From an uncultured Prolixibacteraceae bacterium (GTDB lineage Bacteria; Bacteroidota; Bacteroidia; Bacteroidales; Prolixibacteraceae): a stretch of 64,000 nt of DNA. Shown in pieces: positions 44,409 through 52,901 of the stretch (position 1 is its first letter; every line of letters begins with the position of its first letter). A program made the position numbers and the translations under genes. The notes below the pieces were generated by a model that saw only the letters and a program-made list of their open reading frames with translations, did no database searches and had not been told where the DNA came from. Where the stretch lies: positions 1 to 64,000 of the forward strand of contig CALGIG010000106.1 of the NCBI GenBank assembly GCA_937915865.1, given 5' to 3'.

Positions 44409-47400
44409 CTACAATTCTTTTATACGGATATTCCTGAATTTCAGGTTTGAACCATGACCAAGGAATCCGATATAACCTTTGTGGCGTTGTAATCCCGGAT
44501 GATTTTTGTGATCAGCGGTTCCATTCTTACTGGCTTCTGCCATATTGCCGTCAACAATTACTGTTCCGTTCAGTGTAACTTTAATGTCGTCGCCTTTAAC
44601 CCAGATTTCTTCGGTGTTCCACTCGCCAACAGGTTTCAGAAATTCGCGTTTGGCAGGAATAATGCCATAAACCGAACCGTGATACTGGTAAGGTTGCAGG
44701 TCTTTGTAAATGTCGGCAGTATTGTCTAATACCTGAATTTCTTTTCCTACATAAGCAACATCGCCTTCGAGAGGGGCATGGATACCGACACCGTTATTTG
44801 CTCCTGGTGTTAACTGGAATTCTAACCGCAGAATGAAATCGGAATATTCTTTTGCAGTATAAATATTTCCGTGTCCGCCTTCTTTGGGGCTAACTACAAT
44901 TTCTCCATTTTCGGCTGTGTAGTCAATTTTGTCACCTTGCCAGTTGTCGAGGTTTTTACCATTGAAAAGCAATTGGAACCCTTCGTTTTTTTCCTGATCA
45001 TTTAACTGAGTTTCTTCGGTATTCAGTTCTTTGACGTAAATATTGCGGAATGCTAAATCGGTTCCATGAGCCTGCAATTCAATAGCATCCTGTGCAAAAA
45101 TCGGTAGGTTGCGGTCCCAGTAATTTTCCATCACTACATTGTCAACAACTAAAATGCCATTAAGGTAAACTGTTACCCGTTCTCCAACCATTTTGATGCG
45201 GAAAGTATTCCAGTCGCCAATGGCATTGTCGGCCAAAACAAGTGGTTTACTTATGTTTTTCTGATTATTGTACAATCCGCCCGAACCAACCTGGGCGCCC
45301 ACATCAACGCGCGAAGTATCCCAAATCTGAACCTGTGGCGTACCACGCAGGTAAATTCCGCTGTCGCCGTTTTTGGTAATCCTCCAGTCTACAACCATCT
45401 CAAAATCGCCGTATTGTTTTACTGTACACAGGTTGTCTCCTTTGCCGTTAAACACAATGCAACCATCTTTTACCGACCAGTTTGTCAGCATCTTTTCATC
45501 TGCTACTTTCTGTTCCTTAGCTAGTTCTTCCGGTTTCATTTTGGCGCGCAGTATCGGATTTTTCACCAACCCATGCCAGCCGCTTAGGTCTTTCCCGTTG
45601 AAAATGCTGACAAAACCTTTTTCTTTTGGCATTTTTTCGAGGTATTCGCGAACATCAATCACATCGTATTGGCTATCCTGACCTGACATTTTACCCATCA
45701 CCTTTTTCAGAACGTCGGCTACAAATTCGCCTGTCAAACCATTTTTCTTTCCTGAGGAAGGTAAGGCAAGCCCTTTAGCTGTTGATGCAGCAACTCCGCT
45801 CAACTCCGGATCGTCGAGGTAATTCGAAACAAACACCAATGCAAGGAATGTTTTTATTGGACGTGTAGCCTGAATAACTGCTTCCTTTTCGTCAACCGAA
45901 GTACATTCAGGCATTAATTTTTCGATCATCAGCAATTTCTGGTCATCAGGCAAGGCCGAGCTCAAAGTAATCCGGATATATGATTTGAGGGCGTTGGCGC
46001 GGTATTGTTTCATTTCAGGATTGGTAAAAACAGCAAATAAATGCGGGGCTGCTTTGGCATCGGTCCAGTTCGAGAGCGAAACAAATGCAGCTTCACGCTC
46101 AGAGGCACTTCCGTTTTTCAACAGGTTGGCAACTGTTTTCAAGGCTTTGGGGTCGTTGAGCGACGATAAAACCGGGATGAATTTTTCGGTTTGTCCACCT
46201 TTCTGAATTTCGTCAAGCACCAATCTCGTATCTGGTTTTGTTACTCCTGAATAAAGGGCAATCAACGCGTGTTGTATATTTTCAATCGCTGTTTTGTCCG
46301 ACGATTTTTTCAATGCGTCAATCAATGCGGGAGCATTTTCGGCTTTGGCAACAGTGGCAAGTGCAGTAAGAGCAGCTCCTTTAATTTCGGCATTGCCCGA
46401 TTCGGCGAACTTCATCATAGCGTCGAATGTGTCGGTTGTGCGGCGTGCCCCCAAAACATGAATTAATACCACTTTTGCCGCATCGCTGGCCGAGGCTAAC
46501 TGAGCCGAAACTAAACTGGTTTCTTTTGCTGATGTAGTATTTAGCAATGCAGCTTCAATTTCAGCAAACTCGCCGGCATCTTTGGCTTTTTTCAGTTGGT
46601 CGAGCAAAGTTGGAACTGCTTTGGCTTTCTGGTTGTGGGCAAGAGAACGTATTGCCTCGGTGCGAACGTCCTGGTTTTCCGAATTCAGAGCAGGAAGAAT
46701 GGCTTTCGTCAAAACTTCTGGCTCGGGTTGACCGGCAAGGAAATGGATAATTTCGGCCTGAGTTTCGGCTGGGGCTTTTTTGATGGCTGCAATCCACGAC
46801 GCTACATTGGCCGGTGTTAGTTGTTTAGCTGCATTCAGAAGAACTGCATTTCTGTAAACTTTGTTTTTATTCTGAATTTCTTTCAGGAACAAACCGTTAT
46901 TGCCAAAACCAGGAATAGCCAATGCCGAAGAGCGATAAACCAATTGATTATTGGCTGTACAGTTTTTCAGCACTGTTGCCCCAATCTGGTTGGCCAGTTT
47001 TGTTTCGCCCAGTTGGGATAAACGGGTAGCATACTGAATATAGGCAACCATCGTTTCTGCATAGTCATATTGATATTTTGCTGTTTTAGCAGCTGCATCG
47101 AATGTTGCGAAAGAAGATTTTCCGCCAATTTCGGCCAGCGATGCGTACACATGTTTCAGTAATGCTACTTTAACCGATTTAGTTAATCCAATCAGGAAAC
47201 TTTCGGCTGGCTGGTATTTCATCATACCCAGCTCTTTGACCATCGAGAGCAATTGCTGGTCTTTTTTATCCTGAGCGGCCTTCAGAATCTGTTTTGCGGC
47301 CTCAGGTGTACCGATGCTGTACAATGCGGCTAAAGCTGGTTCGTATAAATCAGCCGAATTCAGGTAAGCTTCCATCGCGGCTACCGTTTCGGCGCCACCA

Positions 47401-47792
47401 CAATATTGCAAACGGCGAATGAAAAAAGCTTTCACCTCTTTGTCGGTGGCTTTTTGCAAAGCTGCCAAAATTGAGCTTTCAACCAGTTTGCGCTCGGTTT
47501 CGCGATTAGGCGCTCCGGCGTATTGGGCAAGGCTTTCCAATGCCATGCGAGCCTGCGTGTCGTTGCCTGTTCCAGGAGGAACAATCATGTCGCAGAATTT
47601 AGCAATGCCCTGCGCGCCAGTTGAGATTATTTCAACCATTATTTTAGCGGTGTGGTCACCGTTTTGTGCCGGGAACTGTGCCAACGCATCAGCTACCTTG
47701 GTTTCCAGCCTGCGGTTGTCCTGCGCAAACGAAGGAACAGCCAGGAACAGCGCCAGAAAAACGATCAGTATATTTGTTATTCGTTTTATCAT
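44409..47792 (-). CDS. HEAT-repeat protein with two C-terminal DUF1080 (3-keto-disaccharide hydrolase) domains
   Basis: A 1127-residue exported protein (signal peptide ends near VPSFAQ). Residues about 30-720 are alpha-helical HEAT-type repeats (for example SLAHNQKAKAVPTLLDQLKKA and ALTALATVAKAENAPALIDALKK). Two consecutive DUF1080 concanavalin-like domains follow at about 725-925 (FVSIFNGKDLSGWHGL) and 936-1127 (FQLLFNGKNLDNWQGD), each closing with a LxFRNIxxKEL strand. DUF1080 members include hydrolases of 3-keto-glycosides. The neighbouring Gfo/Idh/MocA oxidoreductase could produce or use the keto sugar. The HEAT platform may recruit partners or substrate. Transcription runs from 49204 through both genes or from a start near the repeats at 47809-47933. 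Confidence 0.82.
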   Translation of the reverse strand: MIKRITNILIVFLALFLAVPSFAQDNRRLETKVADALAQFPAQNGDHTAKIMVEIISTGAQGIAKFCDMIVPPGTGNDTQARMALESLAQYAGAPNRETERKLVESSILAALQKATDKEVKAFFIRRLQYCGGAETVAAMEAYLNSADLYEPALAALYSIGTPEAAKQILKAAQDKKDQQLLSMVKELGMMKYQPAESFLIGLTKSVKVALLKHVYASLAEIGGKSSFATFDAAAKTAKYQYDYAETMVAYIQYATRLSQLGETKLANQIGATVLKNCTANNQLVYRSSALAIPGFGNNGLFLKEIQNKNKVYRNAVLLNAAKQLTPANVASWIAAIKKAPAETQAEIIHFLAGQPEPEVLTKAILPALNSENQDVRTEAIRSLAHNQKAKAVPTLLDQLKKAKDAGEFAEIEAALLNTTSAKETSLVSAQLASASDAAKVVLIHVLGARRTTDTFDAMMKFAESGNAEIKGAALTALATVAKAENAPALIDALKKSSDKTAIENIQHALIALYSGVTKPDTRLVLDEIQKGGQTEKFIPVLSSLNDPKALKTVANLLKNGSASEREAAFVSLSNWTDAKAAPHLFAVFTNPEMKQYRANALKSYIRITLSSALPDDQKLLMIEKLMPECTSVDEKEAVIQATRPIKTFLALVFVSNYLDDPELSGVAASTAKGLALPSSGKKNGLTGEFVADVLKKVMGKMSGQDSQYDVIDVREYLEKMPKEKGFVSIFNGKDLSGWHGLVKNPILRAKMKPEELAKEQKVADEKMLTNWSVKDGCIVFNGKGDNLCTVKQYGDFEMVVDWRITKNGDSGIYLRGTPQVQIWDTSRVDVGAQVGSGGLYNNQKNISKPLVLADNAIGDWNTFRIKMVGERVTVYLNGILVVDNVVMENYWDRNLPIFAQDAIELQAHGTDLAFRNIYVKELNTEETQLNDQEKNEGFQLLFNGKNLDNWQGDKIDYTAENGEIVVSPKEGGHGNIYTAKEYSDFILRLEFQLTPGANNGVGIHAPLEGDVAYVGKEIQVLDNTADIYKDLQPYQYHGSVYGIIPAKREFLKPVGEWNTEEIWVKGDDIKVTLNGTVIVDGNMAEASKNGTADHKNHPGLQRHKGYIGFLGHGSNLKFRNIRIKEL

Positions 47793-47808
47793 TTGTTTGG
47801 GTTTTTAA

Positions 47809-47933
47809 GCTCCATCCAAACCTCTCCCCTAAGGGTGAGGCTTCAGAAAAAGCCTGTTATTTATTAATTTCACTTTCTCTCAAAACTTTTGCCTTTTTAA
47901 TCCCTCCATTTCGGGGAGGGCTTGGGTGGGGCT
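47809..47933. repeat. Two GC-rich palindromic repeats between Gfo/Idh and DUF1080 genes
   Basis: Copies at about 47809-47842 (CCAAACCTCTCCCCTAAGGGTGAGG) and 47899-47933 (TCCCTCCATTTCGGGGAGGGC then TTGGGTGGGGC). They fill the 143-bp gap and could form transcript structures between two presumably co-transcribed genes. Confidence 0.7.
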
Positions 47934-47935
47934 AT

Positions 47936-49204
47936 TTATATCCTCCATTCGCCTCGCATAGGCTGGTTAATCAGCTTATTGGCTTCCTCGTCGTTTTTGA
48001 AAGTCAGCGTTTCGGGATCGAATTCCAGAGTGCGGCCTAAACGTAAGGCTATAACTCCCATATTTACAATGGTTGCCGAGCGGAAGCCGTTTTGTTCGTT
48101 CAGAGCAAATTTTTGGCGTGTGCGAACCGATTCGCTAAACGTAACGATTTGAGGAGCTGGCTCAGGCAATGTGTCAATCAAGGCATTCAGGTTTGGAATG
48201 TCAGACTTGAACCCCTTGAAAATTTTTCCATTTGGCCCTTCGATGTAAGCTGCATTCTGGTCGCGGTTTTCACCATCCAAAATAATCTGGCAACCATCGG
48301 CGTAGGTATAAGTTATTTTTCTCCAGGTTCCAATAGCATCGTAATCCTGTTGTGGCGCGTCAACTTCCACTTTTACCGGGCTGGTATTGTCTTTTCCGAG
48401 GAAATACTGAACAGGGTCGATGTAGTGCTGACCCATATCACCCAATCCGCCACCATCGTAATCCCAATATCCGCGGAAAGTCTGGTGGGTACGGTGAACA
48501 TGGTAAGGTTTATCGGGAGCCGGGCCCAACCACATATTATAATCGAGTTCCGGAGGAACAGGCTGTGGAGTAAGGTTCGTTTTTCCTACCCAGTAGAATT
48601 TCCAGTCGAAACCGGTTACCCCGCTGATGGTAACTTTTAACGGCCACCCAAGTACGCCACTTTCAACAACTTTCTTTAATGGTTTAACAGGCGTATTTAA
48701 TCCGTAGAAATTATCTTTGAAACGGAACCATGTATTCAACCTGAACATTTTTCCGGTAGCATTAATGGCTTCAATTACGCGTTTGCCTTCGCCAATGGTA
48801 CGGGTCATGGGTTTTTCGCACCACACATCTTTTCCGGCTTCGGCTGCCATTACCGACATAATTCCGTGCCAGTGCGGAGGTGTTGCAATGTGCACAATGT
48901 CGATGTCGGGGCGAAGCAGTAATTCGCGGAAATCGGCGTAACCTTTAACCGAAGATCCAACTTTGTCGAGCGTACTTTGTAGATGGTTTTTGTCGGCGTC
49001 GCAAATTGCCAGCAGACGGGTGCCTTCATAAGTAATGTGGCCTTGTCCCATACCACCAACGCCAATAATGGCTTTGGTTAACTGATCGCTTGGCGCCAGA
49101 AATCCGTTTCCGCCCAAGACATGCCTAGGGATAATGGTAATCCCCGCGGCAGCCACCAACGATTTCTTGAGAAAATCGCGGCGATTGTTTGTTTTTTCTG
49201 TCAT
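47936..49204 (-). CDS. Tat-exported Gfo/Idh/MocA-family oxidoreductase
   Basis: A 422-residue protein with a twin-arginine leader (NRRDFLKKSLVAAAGITII). The Rossmann domain begins at about 40 (IIGVGGMGQGH) and includes the family's substrate-side EKP motif in WCEKPMTRTIGEG (about 130). A C-terminal Gfo/Idh/MocA alpha/beta domain follows, with GGGLGDMGQHYIDPVQYF (about 255-275). Members oxidise or reduce sugar ring carbons with NAD(P), often tightly bound. Tat export fits folding with cofactor in the cytoplasm. Together with the adjacent double-DUF1080 protein it suggests periplasmic 3-keto-glycoside processing. Substrate not determined. Confidence 0.85.
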   Translation of the reverse strand: MTEKTNNRRDFLKKSLVAAAGITIIPRHVLGGNGFLAPSDQLTKAIIGVGGMGQGHITYEGTRLLAICDADKNHLQSTLDKVGSSVKGYADFRELLLRPDIDIVHIATPPHWHGIMSVMAAEAGKDVWCEKPMTRTIGEGKRVIEAINATGKMFRLNTWFRFKDNFYGLNTPVKPLKKVVESGVLGWPLKVTISGVTGFDWKFYWVGKTNLTPQPVPPELDYNMWLGPAPDKPYHVHRTHQTFRGYWDYDGGGLGDMGQHYIDPVQYFLGKDNTSPVKVEVDAPQQDYDAIGTWRKITYTYADGCQIILDGENRDQNAAYIEGPNGKIFKGFKSDIPNLNALIDTLPEPAPQIVTFSESVRTRQKFALNEQNGFRSATIVNMGVIALRLGRTLEFDPETLTFKNDEEANKLINQPMRGEWRI

Positions 49205-49605
49205 ATTTAATGATTTAGTAGTTCCGGTTTTCGGACTGAAAAGTTACAGCAAAGAAATGATTCGAAGTATAAAATGAGGGGTAATAAATGGGGTAATGCA
49301 ATAGAAAAAATATATGTTTTTTAGTATTTCTCCTGAGAATATTGAAAAATGTAAGATGTAATGAGGAAAACAAGATACTGTAATCTTTCAATCCGAAGTT
49401 TTCCTTTTATTACTCTTTGGGCTAAAATCGTTGCGAATCGACATTCATTTAGTGATAATTCAATCAAAAAATGCACCGTTTTGCTGCGATGTCACAGTCA
49501 GGGCTTCACTTGAAGTGAAACCCCGACTAACACGCACTGTCGATGATTAAATCCAGTTTCTTTAGGAGTTAAATTTTGGAATATCGTTTTTAACCCAAAA
49601 ATTCT
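49205..49605. other. AT-rich gap upstream of the Gfo/Idh gene
   Basis: No gene seen. It holds an 18-nt word TGTTTTTTAGTATTTCTC (49315-49332) that is also present at 44245-44262, both upstream of minus-strand genes, and a hairpin with 16-nt arms and two mismatches at 49496-49528 (GGGCTTCACTT/AAGTGAAACCCC). Confidence 0.5.
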
Positions 49606-49902
49606 ATGTTCTGTGTTTTCGCTCTGTGCAATAAAACACTAAGGCATTTGTCAGCTATGTTTATCATCAAAATCGCTATGATTTCAATTAAAACTCGTAT
49701 GATCGTCATCAATCGCTTTGTGATAACCATCAATCGCCTTATCATTGCCATCAAAAACCATTTGATCGTCATCAATCGCTCTATGATTGCCATCAATCGC
49801 TTTATGATCGTCATCAATCGCTCTATGATTGCCATCAATCGCTTTATGATCGTCATCAATCGCTCTATGATTGCCATCAATCGCTCTATGATAACTCATT
49901 GA
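49606..49902 (+). CDS. Possible heptad-repeat peptide encoded by the tandem repeat
   Basis: An open frame of 98 codons starts with ATG at 49606. From residue 18 it consists of seven-residue units of the form M-I-(V/A)-I-N-R-(S/F), eleven in a row plus a short end. The degenerate units keep Ile at positions 2 and 4 and a polar/basic pair after, which would form alternating hydrophobic strands. No convincing ribosome-binding site is visible, and the other strand is also open, as expected of a 21-bp repeat. It may not be translated. I do not recognise a function. Confidence 0.25.
   Translation: MFCVFALCNKTLRHLSAMFIIKIAMISIKTRMIVINRFVITINRLIIAIKNHLIVINRSMIAINRFMIVINRSMIAINRFMIVINRSMIAINRSMITH
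49657..49902. repeat. 21-bp tandem repeat, about eleven units
   Basis: Units follow ATGATCGTCATCAATCGCTCT or ATGATTGCCATCAATCGCTTT, alternating to make a 42-bp higher-order period; the two 42-mers at 49783-49824 and 49825-49866 are identical. Units at the left end are degenerate and those at the right end nearly perfect, implying recent expansion on one side. There are no unique spacers, so it is not a CRISPR. Confidence 0.92.
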
Positions 49903-50059
49903 TACTTTTTACGATAAGCATAAATTAATATGGATATTCGTTTCAGTGCCAAAGATGAATAAAGCGAAAGTGGACTGGATCGGTGAGCAGAAAAACAATT
50001 GACAATAGTGTTAAAGAATCTTTTCTGTTTTGATCCGAATACAAGCGGGAGATTTTATC

Positions 50060-50073
50060 CCGATAGCTATCGG
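50060..50073. repeat. Perfect 14-bp palindrome CCGATAGCTATCGG
   Basis: An exact palindrome in the gap before the OFA transporter. Palindromes of this sequence recur in many Bacteroidota genomes; here it occurs once. The rest of 49903-50245 is AT-rich with no gene recognised. Confidence 0.6.
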
Positions 50074-50245
50074 AAAGCTGTGCGAATTTATTTTTCTACG
50101 CATTTGCCCTAATTTATTTCGAATCGAAATTAATGTAGCAATGAAACAAATAAAAGCTAAGTAAAATCAGCTGCTTTTTAATTTATTATTAGTTCATGTG
50201 AAAAATATTGCATTATTTTAAGAACCCAAAAATCTCTTAACTAAA

Positions 50246-51451
50246 ATGAACAAATCGACTAACAACCGTGGGTGGATCATCACCTTTGCCGCCTTAGGCA
50301 TAAATCTGATCATGGGAGCATTGTATTCCTGGGGCGTCATTGGCAAAGCCCTCGTTGCCGACTGGAAATGGTCGAACACCGATGCCTCTCTTCCCTTTAC
50401 TGTATCAGCTGCTGTATTTGCCATTACAATGATTTTTGCCGGAAGGGCTCAGGATAAATTTGGACCACGGCCAATAACCATCCTCGGTGGAATTATGTTG
50501 GGCGGCGGATTGATTTTATCAGGATTTGCCACTAACCTGATGACGATGATCCTCACGTTTGGAGTTTTCAGCGCAATTGGTATCGGCCTTGGCTATTCTG
50601 CCGTTACTCCCTGTGCCATTAAATGGTTTGAGTCGTCAAAAAAAGGGTTAATAACCGGGATTGTAGTTTCAGGCGTAGGACTTTCGCCGGTTTACATGAC
50701 TCCCATCACTTCAAGCCTGTTAAAAACATACGGAATCAGCACCACATTTGTCATTCTGGGAATATTTGCAATTGCCGTTGTTTTAATTCTGTCAATGCTC
50801 ATCGCTAATCCGAAGGACGGCCAAAAACCGCAGCCTGCAAACAATCAGGCCGCAGCAAGCTCGCAAACCAACGATTTCACATGGAATGAAGTTACTCAAA
50901 AGCCACAATTCTATTTGTTGTGGATTATGTATGCACTTGCAGCTACTGCCGGGTTGATGTTGATCGCCCATTTACCCAAAATTGCTGAAGCTCAGGCTCA
51001 ATGGAAGGCTGGATTCTGGCTGGTGGTTATTCTTTCTATTTTCAACGCACTGGGCCGTGTGGGCGGCGGAATTTTGTCGGACAAAATGGGCCGTACACGC
51101 GCCATGATGCTTGTATTCATGATTCAGGCAGTAAATATGTTCGCCTTCACTTTATATACCTCAATCCCATTACTCATTATCGGTGCAGTTATTGCTGGAC
51201 TGGCATACGGATCGGTATTCTCCTTGTTTCCAACAACTACTGCCGAATTCTTTGGAATTAAAAACATGGGAGTAAACTACGGAATGATCTTTACCGGATG
51301 GGGATTTGCAGGAGTTTTCGGCGGAATGTTCGCGGCTTATATAAAAGACAAAACCGGAGCTTACGACTACGGGTTCATCCTCGCTGGAGTATTCCTGATC
51401 ATTGCAACCGTAATGGTTCGTTTCCTGAAAGCGCCAAAAGTAAGAGCTTAG
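50246..51451 (+). CDS. OFA-family major facilitator transporter
   Basis: A 401-residue polytopic protein with twelve predicted membrane segments. It starts with RGWIITFAALGINLIMGALYSWGVI, the N-terminal signature of the oxalate:formate antiporter-like (OFA) branch of the MFS. The A-motif-like loop FAGRAQDKFGPRP follows helix 2, and the second-half counterpart GGGILSDKMGRTRAM lies around 270. A soluble central loop (KPQPANNQAAASS, about 195-210) divides the halves. OFA members exchange small carboxylates; the actual substrate is unknown. It appears monocistronic. Confidence 0.88.
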   Translation: MNKSTNNRGWIITFAALGINLIMGALYSWGVIGKALVADWKWSNTDASLPFTVSAAVFAITMIFAGRAQDKFGPRPITILGGIMLGGGLILSGFATNLMTMILTFGVFSAIGIGLGYSAVTPCAIKWFESSKKGLITGIVVSGVGLSPVYMTPITSSLLKTYGISTTFVILGIFAIAVVLILSMLIANPKDGQKPQPANNQAAASSQTNDFTWNEVTQKPQFYLLWIMYALAATAGLMLIAHLPKIAEAQAQWKAGFWLVVILSIFNALGRVGGGILSDKMGRTRAMMLVFMIQAVNMFAFTLYTSIPLLIIGAVIAGLAYGSVFSLFPTTTAEFFGIKNMGVNYGMIFTGWGFAGVFGGMFAAYIKDKTGAYDYGFILAGVFLIIATVMVRFLKAPKVRA

Positions 51452-51460
51452 CTAAAGTAT

Positions 51461-51495
51461 CAGACCTAACAGGTTTTCAAAGCCTGTTAGGTCTG
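51461..51495 (+). terminator. Perfect 13-bp inverted repeat after the OFA transporter
   Basis: CAGACCTAACAGG (51461-51473) and CCTGTTAGGTCTG (51483-51495) form a perfect stem with a 9-nt loop, 9 nt after the stop codon. No T-run follows. Stems of this sequence are common dispersed elements in Bacteroidota, so it may be a repeat doing duty as terminator. The remainder up to 51683 shows no gene. Confidence 0.6.
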
Positions 51496-51683
51496 AACAA
51501 AACCCCCAATGCCCGCCAGTATTTCCTCAGTTCAATTTTCCGCTGTCCTGTTAAAAAGAAACCCGTTTTGTTAGTTGGAAAGCCGTCTCACATGAAGGTA
51601 TCCAGTTCTTTCGCAGGTTTCAGAAGGTTTTACGTCCGTTTATCTTGCCGCTCACAATGTATTTCGACACTATTTATGTAATT

Positions 51684-51719
51684 CCTAGCCCATCCTTCGG
51701 AGGGGTTTGGGGAGGCTTC
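51684..51719. repeat. GC-rich dispersed repeat at the thiL 3' end
   Basis: CCCATCCTTCGGAGGGGTTTGGGGAGGCTTCT, a copy of the family lying directly against the stop codon of thiL (minus strand). Confidence 0.65.
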
Positions 51720-52756
51720 TATTTCAGTGGATTCCAGCCCTGCGCCTGAAGCGGAATAACTGAGCCTCCGGTGGTGACCAGGTTCGCACCTTCGCTTTCC
51801 GGAGTGATGTGGCCAATCACGGTAAAGTCGAATTCCTTCTTCACCAGATCGTATTTGCCGAGCGGAACAGTGAATAGCAGTTCGTAATCTTCGCCGCCAT
51901 TTAAAGCAGCCACCAGCGGATTGATATTCAACTCTTCGGCCATTTTCTTAGTCTGTAAATCAAGCGGCACTTTGTCTTCGTAAAGATTACAACCCACTTT
52001 CGAATTTTTGCATAGGTGAAGAATTTCGGATGATAGTCCGTCGGAAATGTCAATCATCGAGGTCGGTTTTATGTCCAGCGTTTTCAGCAAACTGACAATA
52101 TCGCCGCGGGCTTCGGGCTTTAGCTGACGTTCCAAAATGTAATTGTATCCTTCAAACTGTGGCTGAGCTTTCGGGTTTACTTTGAAAACCTCGTTTTCGC
52201 GTTCGAGCAATTGCAAACCCATGTAAGCGCCGCCCAAATCGCCCGACACGCAAAGCAAATCGTTCACTTTCGCACCGCTGCGGTAAGTCAGGTCTTCTTC
52301 AGCAGCATCGCCAATGGCAGTTATGCTGATGGTTAGTCCGGTTAGGGAGGTAGTGGTGTCGCCGCCAATCAGGTCGACACCATATTTTTCGCAGGCCAGA
52401 TGAATTCCGGAGTACAACTCTTCAATGGCTTCCAACGAAAATTTCGACGAAATAGCAATAGAAACTGTAATCTGCCTGGGTGTGGCATTCATGGCAAAAA
52501 CATCGGAAAGGTTCACTACCACTGCCTTGTAACCCAAATGTTTCAGTGGAACATACATTAGGTTGAAATGAATGCCTTCGGTAAGCAAATCGGTTGTTAC
52601 CACAATCTTCTTGTCGGGGTAGCTCAATACGGCAGCATCATCGCCAACGCCTTTCAGGGTACTTTCATTTTTCAACTGAATTTTTTCGGTTAGTCGTTTG
52701 ATCAGTCCGAACTCGCCTAAATCGGAAAGTAATGTATGTTTTTTCTTTTCTTCCAT
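51719..52756 (-). CDS. thiL: Thiamine-monophosphate kinase
   Basis: A 345-residue protein with the ThiL signature set: GEFGLIKRL near the N-terminus, KGVGDDAAVL (about 36-45) with the metal-binding Asp pair, TTDLLTEGIHF (about 54-64), LSDVFAMNATP (about 83-93), GGDTTTS around 135, and SGDLGGAYMGLQLL around 170. It phosphorylates thiamine monophosphate to thiamine diphosphate with ATP. The length is normal. It diverges from sufB with a shared promoter region. No other thiamine gene and no recognisable TPP riboswitch was noted beside it. Confidence 0.93.
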   Translation of the reverse strand: MEEKKKHTLLSDLGEFGLIKRLTEKIQLKNESTLKGVGDDAAVLSYPDKKIVVTTDLLTEGIHFNLMYVPLKHLGYKAVVVNLSDVFAMNATPRQITVSIAISSKFSLEAIEELYSGIHLACEKYGVDLIGGDTTTSLTGLTISITAIGDAAEEDLTYRSGAKVNDLLCVSGDLGGAYMGLQLLERENEVFKVNPKAQPQFEGYNYILERQLKPEARGDIVSLLKTLDIKPTSMIDISDGLSSEILHLCKNSKVGCNLYEDKVPLDLQTKKMAEELNINPLVAALNGGEDYELLFTVPLGKYDLVKKEFDFTVIGHITPESEGANLVTTGGSVIPLQAQGWNPLK

Positions 52757-52797
52757 GTTAATAATTAAGACTTAAAGGTATTTATTACCTCTAAACA

Positions 52798-52830
52798 TTC
52801 GGCAAAAATAGCTTTACTTCCTTATCTTTG
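52798..52830 (+). promoter_or_regulatory. Candidate housekeeping promoter of the suf operon
   Basis: TTCG (52798-52801), 21 nt, then TATCTTTG (52823-52830): one mismatch to the TTTG -33 element and a full match to TAnnTTTG, about 70 nt before the sufB ATG. Confidence 0.5.
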
Positions 52831-52901
52831 CAATTCAATTTAAACCGAGTGGGTGATTGATTGTTATTTTGGTTGTTCAGAATGACAGAAAAAAGGAAAA
52901 G

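Noticed and set aside
48092..48640. 182-codon plus-strand frame inside the Gfo/Idh gene
   Set aside because: Antisense shadow; the minus-strand product has complete family motifs.
49657..49902. CRISPR array
   Set aside because: The 21-bp units are contiguous with no unique spacers, and no cas genes are near.
52757..52901. TPP riboswitch for thiL
   Set aside because: The short divergent gap shows promoter-like boxes but no recognisable riboswitch core.
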